Part shown: positions 8,884 through 18,261 of the stretch, in pieces
Position numbering within the stretch: the first letter of the stretch is position 1
Layout of the letters: each line of letters begins with the position of its first letter
From: Sphingomonas phyllosphaerae 5.2
GTDB lineage: Bacteria; Pseudomonadota; Alphaproteobacteria; Sphingomonadales; Sphingomonadaceae
Length of the DNA stretch: 64,000 bases
Reading direction: 5' to 3'
Assembly (NCBI RefSeq): GCF_000419605.1
Contig: NZ_ATTI01000001.1
Location: 3,072,501 to 3,136,500, forward strand
The notes under the pieces: generated by a model
What the model was told of the DNA's origin: nothing
The model's database searches: none
What the model saw: the letters and a program-made list of their open reading frames with translations, nothing else
Made by a program: the position numbers and the translations under genes

Positions 8884-10563
8884 TCAGCCCGCCACCAATT
8901 CTCCATAACGCTTGCGCAGCGCCAGCTTGTCGATCTTCTCGGTTCCCAGCCGCGGCAGCGGGCTGGCGCTGAACCATAGTCGATGCGGAACCTTGAAGGC
9001 GGCGAGGTGCTCGGCGAGGAAGGCCAGCAGATCGGCCTCGCTCGCCGCGCGCGGGTCGGCCAGATGCACGACCGCGCATGGCACTTCGCCGAGCCGCTCG
9101 TCAGCCAGCCCGAACACCGCTGCCTCGGTCACGGCAGCATGCGTATAGAGCGCGGCCTCCACCTCCTGGCAGCTGATGTTCTCGCCGCCGCGAATGATGA
9201 TGTCCTTCTTGCGGTCGACGATGAAGAGATAGCCGTCGTTATCGAGATAGCCGAGGTCGCCGGTGCGGAAGAAGCCGTCGGCGGTGTAGCAGGCGGCGGT
9301 GTCCGCGGGGCGGCCCCAATATTCCTCGAAACAGGCCGCCGAACGGATGCCGATCTCGCCCAGGCCGCCGTGGCGCACGTGATGGCCGGCATCGTCGAGG
9401 ATCGCGAAGTCGACGAGCGGCGCGGAGGCGCGTCCGGTGGAGGAGGGCTTGCCGAGATAATTGCTGCGCCAGTTGCCCGCGCCAACGGCGTTGGTCTCGG
9501 TCAGGCCGTAGCCGATCAGCGGCGACCCCGGCAGTTCGGCATCGAGACGGCGGACATGCTCCACCGGGCGCGGCGCGCCGCCGGCAGCGAAGTCGCTGAC
9601 CGTCGACAGATCATAGTCGCCGCGTCGTGGGTGGTTGAGCATCTCGAGGCTCATCAGCGGCACGCCGACGAAATAGGTCACCTTCTCGCGCGCGATCAGC
9701 CGCATCGCCTCCTCGGCATCCCAGCGCGGCATGAGCACGAGCTTACGCGCCATCGCGAAGCTCTGCAAAAAGGTCGGCACCATTGCCGTAACGTGGAACA
9801 GCGGCACGTTGAGCAACGTAGCGGGCTGTGCCGCCATCGGCTTGCCATCCTGCGCCGAGATCGCGAGCATCATCATCGCCGAAGCGAGAAAGTTGAAGGT
9901 GCCCTGCACGACCTGGAAGTGCGTCGACAACGCACCGCGCGCGCGGCCGGTCGAGCCCGACGTGAACAGGATCGTAGCGTGATCGTCGGGCTGCACCACC
10001 GGCAGCGCGGCACCGTGCGAGCGCGCGAACACCGCGTCCAGCGCGCGGTCCAGCGGCTCGGCATCGTCGAACGGCTGCACCGGCACGTCGATGCCCGCCA
10101 ACCGCTTCGTCCGCGGCGGATCGGCGAAAATCAGCGCCGGCGCGACCTCTTCGATGGCCGCCGCGAGTTCCTCGGCCTGCCACCAGCCATTGAGCAGCGT
10201 CGCGACGCCGCCAGCCATCACGATGCCCATATAGAGCACGATCCACGCCGCCGAATTGCGCGCGGCGATCCCGACGCGATCGCCGGGCCGGATGCCGTAG
10301 CCATCGACCAACGCCTGCGCGACGCGCGATGCAGCGTCGTGAGCCTGTCCAAAGGTGATGCGCTCCGCACCTGCGACCAGGAATTCCTTGTCGCGGTGCT
10401 CGGCGCAAAAGTGCGCGAAATAGGCCGGCAGCGTCGGCGGCGCGGTGGCGATCGTGGGCAGCGTACGCCCGAAGCGAGCAATGCTACCCAGCATCAGCGG
10501 TCCACCTTCCCCGGTCAAGGCCGCCATCGTGGCATCCATGCGCGCGTCAAGCTCGGTCCGCAT
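8884..10563 (-). CDS. Class I adenylate-forming enzyme, acyl-CoA synthetase (long-chain or aryl acid type)
   Basis: 559 residues from the ATG at 10563, which has GGAG six bases upstream; a GTG directly before it is the alternative. Motifs in order: [10 protein letters not shown] (P-loop, about 205-215), [31 protein letters not shown] and a C-terminal [11 protein letters not shown] with the catalytic Lys. It should activate a carboxylic acid as acyl-AMP and then the CoA thioester. The substrate cannot be read from sequence. It lies alone, divergent from lgt. Confidence 0.88.
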   Translation of the reverse strand: MRTELDARMDATMAALTGEGGPLMLGSIARFGRTLPTIATAPPTLPAYFAHFCAEHRDKEFLVAGAERITFGQAHDAASRVAQALVDGYGIRPGDRVGIAARNSAAWIVLYMGIVMAGGVATLLNGWWQAEELAAAIEEVAPALIFADPPRTKRLAGIDVPVQPFDDAEPLDRALDAVFARSHGAALPVVQPDDHATILFTSGSTGRARGALSTHFQVVQGTFNFLASAMMMLAISAQDGKPMAAQPATLLNVPLFHVTAMVPTFLQSFAMARKLVLMPRWDAEEAMRLIAREKVTYFVGVPLMSLEMLNHPRRGDYDLSTVSDFAAGGAPRPVEHVRRLDAELPGSPLIGYGLTETNAVGAGNWRSNYLGKPSSTGRASAPLVDFAILDDAGHHVRHGGLGEIGIRSAACFEEYWGRPADTAACYTADGFFRTGDLGYLDNDGYLFIVDRKKDIIIRGGENISCQEVEAALYTHAAVTEAAVFGLADERLGEVPCAVVHLADPRAASEADLLAFLAEHLAAFKVPHRLWFSASPLPRLGTEKIDKLALRKRYGELVAG

Positions 10564-10628
10564 CACTCTCTCCGCTTGGGTTTGTCTTATTCGCCCCTTA
10601 TGGAGGCGCGATTCACGAGGGGAAAGCC

Positions 10629-11516
10629 TTGATCCTGCCCGCGCTCACGGCTGCCGTAGCGGCAAGCCACATACATTTTTCCGACCTGGGCCTGCACCCC
10701 GACATCTTCTCGATCGGCGTGTTCACGCTGCGCTGGTATAGCCTCGCCTATATCGCCGGGATCGTCATCGGTTGGTGGTATCTGCTGAAGCTGCTCGCCC
10801 AGCCCGGCGCACCGATGGCGCGGCGCCATGCCGACGACCTCGTCTTCTACGCGACGCTCGGGATCATCCTGGGCGGGCGGATCGGCTACGTGTTGTTCTA
10901 CGCGCCCGAGATGCTGACGCGGCCGCTGTCGATCCTGCGGCTGTGGGATGGCGGCATGTCGTTCCACGGCGGGGTGATCGGCACGTCGCTGGGGCTGATA
11001 TGGTTTGCGCGCAAGCAGGGTCTGAACTGGCTGCGCATCCACGATTACGTCGCGTGCTGCGTACCGTTCGGGCTGTTCTTCGGGCGGCTGGCGAATTTCG
11101 TGAACGGCGAATTGTGGGGCAAGCCCGCCGACGTTCCATGGGCGATCGTGTTCGAGCGGACGGTGCCGTTCGGCATGGCCGAGCCGGCCCGCCATCCCAG
11201 CCAGCTGTACGAGGCCGGGCTGGAGGGGATCGTACTGTTCGCGCTGCTGTGGTTCTTCTTCTGGCGCACCGACGCGCGCTACCAGCCGGGCAAGTTGGTC
11301 GGGCTGTTCCTCGCCGGCTACGGCGTGGCGCGCTTCACGGTCGAGTTCTTCCGCGAGCCTGACGCCCAGCTGCGCCAGTTCGCCGAAGCGACCGGGCTGC
11401 ACATGGGCCAGTGGCTGTGTGTGCCCATGGTGATCGCGGGTGCGTTCCTGGTCGTCACCGCGCCAAGCCGTCGTACGCGCGTCGCGCCGATCGCCGGATC
11501 GGACGCGGTCGCCTGA
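10629..11516 (+). CDS. lgt: Prolipoprotein diacylglyceryl transferase
   Basis: 295 residues from a TTG start preceded by GAGGGGAAAG. It is a polytopic inner-membrane enzyme with the Lgt signatures: [20 protein letters not shown], the invariant [13 protein letters not shown] and RHPSQLYEA. It transfers diacylglycerol from phosphatidylglycerol to the lipobox Cys of prolipoproteins such as the several lipoproteins in this window. It is the first gene of a coupled operon; its TGA overlaps the next ATG. Confidence 0.96.
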   Translation: MILPALTAAVAASHIHFSDLGLHPDIFSIGVFTLRWYSLAYIAGIVIGWWYLLKLLAQPGAPMARRHADDLVFYATLGIILGGRIGYVLFYAPEMLTRPLSILRLWDGGMSFHGGVIGTSLGLIWFARKQGLNWLRIHDYVACCVPFGLFFGRLANFVNGELWGKPADVPWAIVFERTVPFGMAEPARHPSQLYEAGLEGIVLFALLWFFFWRTDARYQPGKLVGLFLAGYGVARFTVEFFREPDAQLRQFAEATGLHMGQWLCVPMVIAGAFLVVTAPSRRTRVAPIAGSDAVA

Positions 11517-12538
11517 TGGCTGAAATGCTGCTTGCCGAGCGGCTGGCGCGCGCGATCGCGCTGGGCGGGCCGATACCGGTCAGCCAGTTCATGGCCGCCG
11601 CAAACGCGCATTATTACGGCACGCGCGATCCGCTCGGCGTGGGCGGCGATTTCACGACCGCGCCCGAGATCAGCCAGATGTTCGGCGAGTTGATCGGCGC
11701 CTGGGCTGCCGATGTGTGGGACCGCGCCGGGTGCCCGCCGGTGGCGTGGGTCGAGCTCGGCCCGGGGCGCGGCACCATGACCGCCGATGCCTTGCGCGTG
11801 ATGACGCGCGCCGGGATGACGCCGACGGTTCATTTCGTCGAAACCAGCGCGACGATGCGCGCCGCGCAGGCCGAACGTGTGCCGGGCGCGACGTGGCACG
11901 ACTCGCTCACCACCCTGCCCGACGACCTGCCGCTGATCGTCGTGGCCAACGAATTCTTCGATGCGCTGCCGATCCGCCAGCTCGTGCGCCGCGACGGCGC
12001 GTGGCACGAGCGGCTGGTAGCGTGTCAGGACACGCTGTTCGTGCCGATCGCCGGCGCGCGTGTGCCGGACACGATCATCCCGCCAGCGCTGCTCGACGCC
12101 TCGCCGGGCGCGATCATCGAGACCTCGCCAGCCAGCGTCGCGATCATGGCGGACCTGTCCGCGCGGATCGTCGAGCAGGGCGGCGTCGCGCTGGTGATCG
12201 ACTATGGCTACGACGGGCCCACGGTCGGCGACACGTTGCAGGCGGTGCGCGGCCACGCCTACGCCAATCCGTTCGAGGCGCCGGGCGAGCAGGACCTGAC
12301 CGCGCACGTCGACATGGCGACGCTGCGACTGGTAGCGACAGCGTCGGGCGCACGCACGTACGGCACCACGACGCAGGGCGCGTTCCTGCGCGCGCTGGGG
12401 ATCGATCAGCGCGCGACGGCGCTTGGGGAACGGGTCGCCGGCGATCGCCGGCGGCTGGTGGAAGACATGGGGGAGTTGTTCAAGGTGATCGCATTGACGC
12501 ACAAGGATTGGCCGCAACCCGCGGCCCTCGCCGCATGA
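11516..12538 (+). CDS. SAM-dependent methyltransferase, MidA/NDUFAF7 family
   Basis: 340 residues. The ATG overlaps the lgt stop (TGATG). GGDFTTAPEISQMFGE near the N-terminus and WVELGPGRGTMTADALR (SAM-binding) are signatures of PF02636. NEFFDALP and the later DYGY and TLQAVRGH segments also fit. Eukaryotic NDUFAF7 methylates an arginine of a complex I subunit; bacterial targets are not settled. lgt followed by this family is a common alphaproteobacterial arrangement, here continuing into a GNAT gene and pgeF. Confidence 0.9.
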   Translation: MAEMLLAERLARAIALGGPIPVSQFMAAANAHYYGTRDPLGVGGDFTTAPEISQMFGELIGAWAADVWDRAGCPPVAWVELGPGRGTMTADALRVMTRAGMTPTVHFVETSATMRAAQAERVPGATWHDSLTTLPDDLPLIVVANEFFDALPIRQLVRRDGAWHERLVACQDTLFVPIAGARVPDTIIPPALLDASPGAIIETSPASVAIMADLSARIVEQGGVALVIDYGYDGPTVGDTLQAVRGHAYANPFEAPGEQDLTAHVDMATLRLVATASGARTYGTTTQGAFLRALGIDQRATALGERVAGDRRRLVEDMGELFKVIALTHKDWPQPAALAA

Positions 12539-13050
12539 CGCGCCCGGCCACGCTGCGCCGCGCGTCCGCAAAGGACGCCGCCGCCCTCGCCGGCGTCGCG
12601 CGCGCCACCTTCACCGAGACGTTCGGAATGCTCTATTCCGCCGCCGACCTCGCCACTTTCCTGGAGCAGCACACCCCCGATGACTGGGCGCGCGAGATCG
12701 ACGATCCGCGCTATGCGGTGATGGTGGTCGAGGACGGCCATGCCGCGGTCGGCTACATCAAGCTCGGCCCGCCGCGGCTGCCATTCACGCCGCCGCAGGG
12801 CGCGATCGAGCTGCGGCAATTCTATCTGCTCCAGCCGTGGCAGGGCGGCGGCATGGGGCCGAAGATGATGGAATGGGCGCTGGAGGAGGCGCGCGCGCGC
12901 GGCATGGATGAGATGTACCTGTCGGTATTCATCGACAATGAGCGTGCGCGGCGCTTCTACGTCAAATACGGGTTCGAGGATGTCGGCCGCTACGCCTTCA
13001 TGGTCGGCGATCACGAGGATACCGACGTCGTGATGCGACGCGCGCTGTGA
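12535..13050 (+). CDS. GNAT-family N-acetyltransferase
   Basis: 171 residues; ATGA overlap with the preceding methyltransferase gene. The fold is recognisable from VGYIKLGPP (beta4), the acetyl-CoA loop region LQPWQGGGMGPKMMEWAL (Q/R-x-x-G-x-G/A-like) and the NERARRFYVKYGF segment typical of the C-terminal half. Substrate unknown. Its tight packing with lgt, midA-like and pgeF points to co-translation. Confidence 0.85.
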   Translation: MTRPATLRRASAKDAAALAGVARATFTETFGMLYSAADLATFLEQHTPDDWAREIDDPRYAVMVVEDGHAAVGYIKLGPPRLPFTPPQGAIELRQFYLLQPWQGGGMGPKMMEWALEEARARGMDEMYLSVFIDNERARRFYVKYGFEDVGRYAFMVGDHEDTDVVMRRAL

Positions 13051-13808
13051 TCGTGCCGCGGCCGTTTCGCGCCGCGCTGCTGGACGGTGTGCCGCACGGC
13101 TTCTTCGGGCGCTCGGGCGGCGTGTCGGATGGAGTCCACGCCGGGCTGAACGTCGGCCTGGGGTCGGGCGACGACGGCGCGACCGTACAGGCGAACCGCG
13201 CCGCGGCGCTGGCGGCAGTCGCCCCCGACGCGTGCCTGCTGACGCCGTACCAGGTTCACTCCGCAACCTGCGTCACCGTGGAGGCGCCATTCGCGGAGCG
13301 ACCGCAGGCGGATGCGCTGGTCACCGATCGTCCGGGGCTGGCGATCGGCGTGGTCACGGCCGATTGCGCGCCGGTGCTGCTGGCCGACGTCGCTGCGAAC
13401 GTGGTCGGCGCGGCGCATGCCGGGTGGAAGGGGGCGTTGGGCGGGATCACCGACGCCACCGTTGCAGCGATGGTTGCGCGGGGCGCGCGGGTAGAGCGGA
13501 TCGTCGCCGCGGTCGGCCCGTGCATCGCGCGCCCCAGCTACGAAGTGGACGACGCCTTCCGCCGCCGCTTCGAGGAGGCGGATGCTGCCAACGAACGCTT
13601 CTTCGTCGATGCTCGCGCCGGACACCATCGCTTCGACCTCGAAGGCTATGTCGTCCACCGCCTTGCCGCCGCCGGGGTGACGCGCGTCGCGGCGCTCGGG
13701 CTGGACACCTATGCGGACGAGGCGCGCTTCTTCTCCTATCGCCGCGCCACGCACTGCGGAGAACCGAGCTACGGCCGACAGATCGCGATCGTCGCGCCGG
13801 CCGGCTGA
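13047..13808 (+). CDS. pgeF: Peptidoglycan editing factor PgeF (YfiH/polyphenol oxidase family)
   Basis: 253 residues from a GTG overlapping the previous stop (GTGA). Family landmarks are FGRSGGVSDGVHAGLN, the His in PYQVHS, VVTADCAPVLLAD, GAAHAGWKG and GPCIARPSYEV, together forming the metal-binding His/Cys set of the PF02578 fold. In Escherichia coli PgeF removes misincorporated amino acids from peptidoglycan precursors. It ends the lgt operon, so the whole unit has an envelope theme. Confidence 0.93.
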   Translation: MIVPRPFRAALLDGVPHGFFGRSGGVSDGVHAGLNVGLGSGDDGATVQANRAAALAAVAPDACLLTPYQVHSATCVTVEAPFAERPQADALVTDRPGLAIGVVTADCAPVLLADVAANVVGAAHAGWKGALGGITDATVAAMVARGARVERIVAAVGPCIARPSYEVDDAFRRRFEEADAANERFFVDARAGHHRFDLEGYVVHRLAAAGVTRVAALGLDTYADEARFFSYRRATHCGEPSYGRQIAIVAPAG

Positions 13809-13866
13809 GCGCGGCCGGATCGTTCGCCGGGGCCAAGGGTTGATGGCGGGCAAGCGGAGAGCGATC

Positions 13867-14001
13867 ATGAGCGACGACATCATGGACCGGCCGGTCCTGG
13901 AGAAGAATTCGAAACGGCCGATCAAGTTCGGACTGTTCTATCTCGGCTTCCTGCTGATCGCAGCGCTGCTGATCCTGTTCTACGCCGGCGACCTGATCTA
14001 A
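13867..14001 (+). CDS. Small single-pass membrane protein (44 residues)
   Basis: Starts MSDDIMDRP after a GGAG ribosome site. The N-terminal half is charged and cytoplasmic-looking; residues about 22-41 form one transmembrane helix. An in-frame ATG at 13843 would add eight residues. It follows pgeF by 58 bp and may be cotranscribed. No known family recognised. Confidence 0.6.
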   Translation: MSDDIMDRPVLEKNSKRPIKFGLFYLGFLLIAALLILFYAGDLI

Positions 14002-14090
14002 CCCCGGCACGCTCGGCGGCGGCGTTGCCGCATCCGGATCGCGACGACGATCGTCACGATCACAAGCGCTCCGGCTGATGCATAGTCCAT
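13998..14090 (-). CDS. Possible 30-residue membrane peptide
   Basis: An ATG at 14090 preceded by CGGGAGAG opens a 30-codon frame: about 17 hydrophobic residues (ALVIVTIVVAI) followed by an Arg-rich tail (RMRQRRRRACRG). The stop overlaps the end of the plus-strand small membrane protein gene by four bases. The composition is that of a tail-anchored or single-pass microprotein, but nothing beyond composition supports it. Confidence 0.3.
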   Translation of the reverse strand: MDYASAGALVIVTIVVAIRMRQRRRRACRG

Positions 14091-14161
14091 GTGGGTGGCT
14101 CTCCCGATGACCGGAGTACGCCCGACCCGTGCGCCGCCTCCGTCAAAGAGATGAGAGGGCG

Positions 14162-15268
14162 TCAAAACCTCGTCAGTATCCGGATCAGCTGCGATTGCCG
14201 GGTGGTCTGCGTCTTGGCAAACAATTGCCGCATGTGGACGCGGACGGTCGCGATGCTGACGCCAAGCATCGCCGCGGCCTCGTCCGGGGTCAGGCCGTCC
14301 ACCAGCACCTTCGCCACGTCGCCCTCCCGCGCCGTCAGCCCGAAGGCGGCGCACCACAAACCGCGTGCGGGCGCCGGCCGCGCCTCTGGATCGAGCAGCG
14401 TCACCAGCGCTGCGGCGTGATCGGGCACCAGCGAGCGGCGCTCCTGCGGGAGCGGCCACGCACATAGCACGTAGGAGGGCCGGTCGGCATCGCGTTCGAT
14501 CTGCGTCGCGTCGGCTGCCGCGCCCCCCGGCACCGTCGCGCGTTCGATCAGCGCGGACAGGCGCCGCTGGCTCGCCCAGTCCGTCGCCACCAACCGACCG
14601 CCACGCACGCGCAGCCCGTCACCGCGCGCCACCGCCGCCTCGAAATCGGCGGTCATGCGCAGTACCGCGCCGCTTTCGTCGAGCAGCGCCGCCGGCTCGC
14701 CCGTCGCGGCCAGCCGCGCGGTCCACCATTGTTCGCGCAGCTTCTCGGCATGAAGCACGCCGAAGGAGAGCGCGCGCTCCAGCGTGTCGGACAACGCGGC
14801 GAGCCGCCGCCATTGCGCGTCGCTGGTGACGCCCCGTCCGACGGCATTGTGGATCGACAAGCCTCCCACCCAGCGGCCGTCGCCGATCACGGCCGCCATG
14901 GATGCGAAATGCCCCATGCCGGCATGTTCGGCCGTCCAGTCGACATGGCGACGCGTCATCGGATCGTCGAAGTCCAGCACGTCGATGTCGCGGTAGAGGC
15001 GTGATCGTTCGAGGCGCGCCACCACCGGCACCTGCGGATCGAGCAGGTAGATGCCCTCGTCACGATAGCGGGCGGTGGCGACAGGATCGGGATGGTGGAT
15101 CGCGTTCCACGCCAGCGCGCCGCGCCCGCGATCGACCATGCCCAGAAAGCCGCAATATCCGCCGACCCAGTCCGACGCGCGCTGCAACCACGGCAGCCAG
15201 CCGTCCGCCCCGTCATCCATCGCCGCCACATAGGCGCCGTGGATCAGCGCCCCGTATTCGTCATCCAT
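14162..15268 (-). CDS. LuxR-type helix-turn-helix transcriptional regulator
   Basis: 368 residues. The C-terminal ~60 residues are a GerE/LuxR HTH: LTAREGDVAKVLVDGLT, then EAAAMLGVSIATVRVHMRQLFAK, the recognition-helix region. The first ~200 residues are rich in Trp and resemble a PAS/GAF-like sensor rather than an acyl-homoserine-lactone domain; the typical Trp/Tyr/Asp ligand set of LuxR was not seen. It lies downstream of hslU on the same strand, separated by a short hairpin, and likely has its own promoter. Targets unknown. Confidence 0.82.
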   Translation of the reverse strand: MDDEYGALIHGAYVAAMDDGADGWLPWLQRASDWVGGYCGFLGMVDRGRGALAWNAIHHPDPVATARYRDEGIYLLDPQVPVVARLERSRLYRDIDVLDFDDPMTRRHVDWTAEHAGMGHFASMAAVIGDGRWVGGLSIHNAVGRGVTSDAQWRRLAALSDTLERALSFGVLHAEKLREQWWTARLAATGEPAALLDESGAVLRMTADFEAAVARGDGLRVRGGRLVATDWASQRRLSALIERATVPGGAAADATQIERDADRPSYVLCAWPLPQERRSLVPDHAAALVTLLDPEARPAPARGLWCAAFGLTAREGDVAKVLVDGLTPDEAAAMLGVSIATVRVHMRQLFAKTQTTRQSQLIRILTRF

Positions 15269-15274
15269 GCCGCC

Positions 15275-15293
15275 CCCCAGCGATAACCTGGGG
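15275..15293 (-). terminator. Short hairpin after hslU
   Basis: CCCCAG (15275-15280) and CTGGGG (15288-15293) flank a seven-base loop, 12 bp downstream of the hslU stop. The stem is short and lacks a T-run on the minus strand, so it may only attenuate transcription into the LuxR-type gene. Confidence 0.35.
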
Positions 15294-15305
15294 ATAAAGC
15301 CTATG

Positions 15306-16607
15306 TTACAGGACGAAGCGGCTCAAGTCGGAGTTGCGCGCGACGCTGGCCAGTTGCCGCTCGACATAGGCGCCGTCGACGGTCAACGCGTCGCCCTTCC
15401 GATCTTCGGCATCGAAGCTGACGTCCTCCAGCAATTTCTCCATCACCGTCTGAAGCCGGCGCGCGCCGATATTCTCGATCTCGCCGTTCACTTCGGCCGC
15501 GATCCGCGCGATCGCGCGGATGCCGTCGTCGGTGAAGGTCACCTCGACCCCCTCGGTCGCGATCAGCGCCCGGTATTGCGCCGGCAGCGATGCCTTGGTG
15601 TCCGACAGGATCGAGACGAAATCGTCCTCGGTGAGGCCCTTGAGTTCGACGCGGATCGGCAGCCGGCCCTGAAGCTCGGGCAGCAGATCGCTCGGCTTGG
15701 CGACGTGGAACGCGCCGCTGGCGATGAACAGGATGTGGTCGGTCTTCATCGGACCGTATTTGGTGGCGACCGTCGTCCCCTCGATCAGCGGCAGCAAATC
15801 GCGCTGCACGCCCTCGCGGCTGACCGAGCCACCCCGCACGTCGCTCACCGCGATCTTGTCGATCTCGTCAAGGAAGACGATGCCGTTCTCCTCGGCGTCC
15901 TGCAACGCCACGCGGCTGACCTCGTCCTGGTCCAGGCGCTTGTCGGCTTCCTCCTCGACCAGTTTCTCCCATGCGGCCGGCACCAGCAGCTTGCGACGCT
16001 GCTTCGGCCCGCCGCCGAACGCCTTGCCCATCATCTCGGACAGGTTGATCATCCCGACCGATCCCTGCCCGCCGGGCAGATCGAACGGCATCTGCGGCGC
16101 CTGCGCGAGTTCGAGCTCGACCTCCTTGTCGGCGAGATGCCCCTCGGCGAAACGTTGGCGGAAGCTGTCGCGGGTCGCCTGGCTGGCGTCCTTGCCGACC
16201 AGCGCGTCGAGCAGCCGGTCCATCGCCGCAGCCTCGGCCTTGTCCTTCACCGCCAGGCGACGGCGTTCCTTTTCGAGCCGCACCGCTTCCTCGACAAGGT
16301 CGCGCGCAATCTGCTCGACGTCGCGGCCGACATAGCCGACCTCGGTGAACTTGGTCGCCTCCACCTTCACGAACGGCGCGTCGGCGAGCTTGGCGAGGCG
16401 GCGGCTGATCTCGGTCTTGCCGCAGCCGGTCGGCCCGATCATCAGGATATTCTTGGGCGTCACCTCGTCGCGCAGGTCCGGCGCGAGCTGCTGGCGGCGC
16501 CAGCGGTTGCGCAGCGCCACTGCGACCGCGCGCTTGGCGTCCTTCTGCCCGATGATATGCGCATCGAGCGCGGCGACGATCGCCTTGGGGGTGAGATTAT
16601 CGTTCAT
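15306..16607 (-). CDS. hslU: HslU, ATPase/unfoldase subunit of the HslVU protease
   Basis: 433 residues. AAA+ (Clp/HslU) features: Walker A GPTGCGKT at 58-65, Walker [11 protein letters not shown] with the [20 protein letters not shown] stretch, a pore-loop region near residue 90 (GYVGRDVEQ), and the C-terminal sensor 2 end [15 protein letters not shown] and SRFVL tail that docks into HslV. It unfolds substrates and feeds them into the HslV chamber. It is 135 bp downstream of hslV on the same strand, a wider gap than usual. Confidence 0.97.
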   Translation of the reverse strand: MNDNLTPKAIVAALDAHIIGQKDAKRAVAVALRNRWRRQQLAPDLRDEVTPKNILMIGPTGCGKTEISRRLAKLADAPFVKVEATKFTEVGYVGRDVEQIARDLVEEAVRLEKERRRLAVKDKAEAAAMDRLLDALVGKDASQATRDSFRQRFAEGHLADKEVELELAQAPQMPFDLPGGQGSVGMINLSEMMGKAFGGGPKQRRKLLVPAAWEKLVEEEADKRLDQDEVSRVALQDAEENGIVFLDEIDKIAVSDVRGGSVSREGVQRDLLPLIEGTTVATKYGPMKTDHILFIASGAFHVAKPSDLLPELQGRLPIRVELKGLTEDDFVSILSDTKASLPAQYRALIATEGVEVTFTDDGIRAIARIAAEVNGEIENIGARRLQTVMEKLLEDVSFDAEDRKGDALTVDGAYVERQLASVARNSDLSRFVL

Positions 16608-16742
16608 GGTTTTTCAAAGCCTTGGTCGGCGAATGTTGCGAATGTTGAGACGCTGGTCATTTCCGTGGACGCCGGAATCGCGTGCGGCACGCGCGCGTTG
16701 CCGGACGAGGACGCCCAGCCTCCACCGCGGCGACGACGATGG

Positions 16743-17309
16743 TCAGGTGCTGGACTCCAGCGTCTCTACGGTGAGCCGATCGTTGGTGTAGACGCACACC
16801 TCCGCCGCGATCGCCATCGCCTTGCGGCACAGCACCTCGGCATCGTCCTCGTAATCGACCAGCGCGCGTGCCGCAGCGAGCGCGTAATTGCCACCCGAGC
16901 CGATCGCCGCGATGCCCTTCTCCGGCTCCAGCACGTCGCCGTTGCCGGTGAGGATCAGCGTCACGTCCTTGTCGGCGACGATCATCATCGCCTCGAGGTT
17001 GCGCAGATACTTGTCGGTCCGCCAGTCCTTGGCCAGTTCCACGGCCGCGCGCATCAGGTGGTAGCCGTGGCGCTCCAGCTTGGCCTCGAGCCGCTCGAAC
17101 AGCGTGAAAGCGTCGGCGGTCGCGCCGGCAAATCCGCCGATGACCTTCCCGTCGCCCAAGGTCCTGACCTTGCGCGCATTGGGCTTCATCACGGTCTGGC
17201 CCATCGAGACCTGCCCGTCGCCGATGACCACGACCTTGCCGCCGCGCCGTACCGAAAGAATGGTGGTGCCATGCCAGACGGGCATGGAATGTGAATCGTT
17301 ACCGCTCAT
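16743..17309 (-). CDS. hslV: HslV, peptidase subunit of the HslVU protease
   Basis: 188 residues. A 14-residue propeptide precedes the catalytic Thr15 in [10 protein letters not shown]; after processing this Thr is the N-terminal nucleophile. The proteasome beta-type core follows, with [31 protein letters not shown] and [14 protein letters not shown]. It forms a dodecamer with HslU caps for ATP-dependent degradation of misfolded proteins. A heat-shock-like promoter element is visible upstream at 17364-17393. Confidence 0.97.
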   Translation of the reverse strand: MSGNDSHSMPVWHGTTILSVRRGGKVVVIGDGQVSMGQTVMKPNARKVRTLGDGKVIGGFAGATADAFTLFERLEAKLERHGYHLMRAAVELAKDWRTDKYLRNLEAMMIVADKDVTLILTGNGDVLEPEKGIAAIGSGGNYALAAARALVDYEDDAEVLCRKAMAIAAEVCVYTNDRLTVETLESST

Positions 17310-17363
17310 AGGCCCGCGATTTGGGGCGCGGGGGTGCCACAGGCAAGGGCAACGGAAGATTGT

Positions 17364-17393
17364 AACCGGGGTAATAGTATCGACACGAACAAG
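17364..17393 (-). promoter_or_regulatory. Possible RpoH (sigma-32-type) promoter of hslVU
   Basis: Read on the minus strand, CTTGTTC (17393-17387) is followed after 15 bases by CCCCGGTT (17371-17364). This resembles the CTTGAAA - 11 to 16 - CCCCATNT heat-shock consensus and lies about 55 bp upstream of the hslV start. Only half of the -10 element matches. Confidence 0.4.
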
Positions 17394-17428
17394 CGACCAT
17401 ATCGCGCGCAGGAGAGTGAGCAGCGTCG

Positions 17429-17614
17429 ATGATTACCGACAAGGACCGATTGTATTTCCAGACCCGTGCCGAGGCCGAACTGCGGCTGGCGGCCGAGGCC
17501 GAGGACCCCGCCGTGTGCCAGGCGCATTATGCGATGGCGACCCAGTATCTGGAAGCCGCGCACGGCGCCAACATGCGGCTGCCGCCCGACCCGCAGCGGC
17601 TGGCGCGGATATAG
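17429..17614 (+). CDS. Small hypothetical protein (61 residues)
   Basis: Starts [10 protein letters not shown] after an AGGAGAG ribosome site. It is Ala/Glu-rich and predicted all helical, with a hydrophilic helix at about residues 5-50 and a single Cys. No signal or membrane segment. It is divergent from hslV. The composition resembles short conserved proteins of sphingomonads, but I cannot name a family. Confidence 0.6.
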   Translation: MITDKDRLYFQTRAEAELRLAAEAEDPAVCQAHYAMATQYLEAAHGANMRLPPDPQRLARI

Positions 17615-17732
17615 TCGCCCACGTCCGGCGTTCGTCGCGTCGCCGTCGTCGACCCGGAATCCCGCTTTCTTCCGTCCGCGCCGACGGAGATCTGGGTCGT
17701 ACGGCGCTTCGCGCCACGGTCGACCTGACGTT

Positions 17733-17808
17733 CGTCATTGCGAGCACAGCGAGGCAATCGAGGGCGTCCTTGCCCCTCTCGGGATTGCTCGCTCCGCCCG
17801 CAACGACA
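17733..17808. repeat. Degenerate copy of a palindromic intergenic repeat
   Basis: The left arm CGTCATTGCGAGCACAGCGA and a right arm with GATTGCTCGCT and CGCAACGACA form an imperfect palindrome. Sequence and layout match the much better conserved element at 31686-31761. It occupies much of the 224-bp gap between the 61-residue gene and the holin gene. Confidence 0.6.
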
Positions 17809-17838
17809 GATCACCGGACGCGTGCTGGCGGAATCCCG

Positions 17839-18246
17839 TCAGCGCGCCTTTGCCTTCCCCCATTCCCGCGCGACGGTATAGCCGAGATAGCCGGTGCCGA
17901 AGAGCGCGTAGAGCGGCTCGGGCAACCCGGTGAGATACGCGTTCATCGCCTGCGCGATCGCGGTCGCGGCCGCCGGCCGGAATGCGGCGATCACCCCCAT
18001 CGGGATACTCCACAGCAGCAGCGCATACATGACGTAGAGGAAGCCGGGGCGCGCGCGGCTGGTCCACGGATCGGCAGCGCCGGCCTCCGCCAGGATCGCG
18101 GAGAGCTGCGCCTTGACGCGCTCCAGTTCCTGCGTGCCCTCAAGCCGCAGCAGTTCGCGTTGCGCCGTCTCACGCGCACGCGGATCGGGGATCAGTTTGT
18201 CGAGCAGCCCCGCAACGGGGCCGATGATCGTATCGACGATCGCCAT
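17839..18246 (-). CDS. Holin of GTA type (three transmembrane segments)
   Basis: 135 residues with a GGAGGGG ribosome site. The N-terminal ~60 residues are amphipathic and charged. The second half carries hydrophobic segments at about 68-88 and 93-112, and a weaker one at about 113-128 ending in a Lys/Arg tail. Pattern and the DKLIPDPRARETAQRE motif fit the GTA_holin_3TM family (PF11351). It lies 15 bp downstream of a GH108 endolysin, forming a two-gene lysis cassette. Confidence 0.75.
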   Translation of the reverse strand: MAIVDTIIGPVAGLLDKLIPDPRARETAQRELLRLEGTQELERVKAQLSAILAEAGAADPWTSRARPGFLYVMYALLLWSIPMGVIAAFRPAAATAIAQAMNAYLTGLPEPLYALFGTGYLGYTVAREWGKAKAR

Positions 18247-18261
18247 GTCCGTTCCCCTCCG

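Noticed and set aside
15267..17294. A 675-codon open frame opposite hslU-hslV
   Set aside because: It is antisense to two well-recognised genes and has the His/Arg/Asp-rich composition of the complementary frame in GC-rich DNA.
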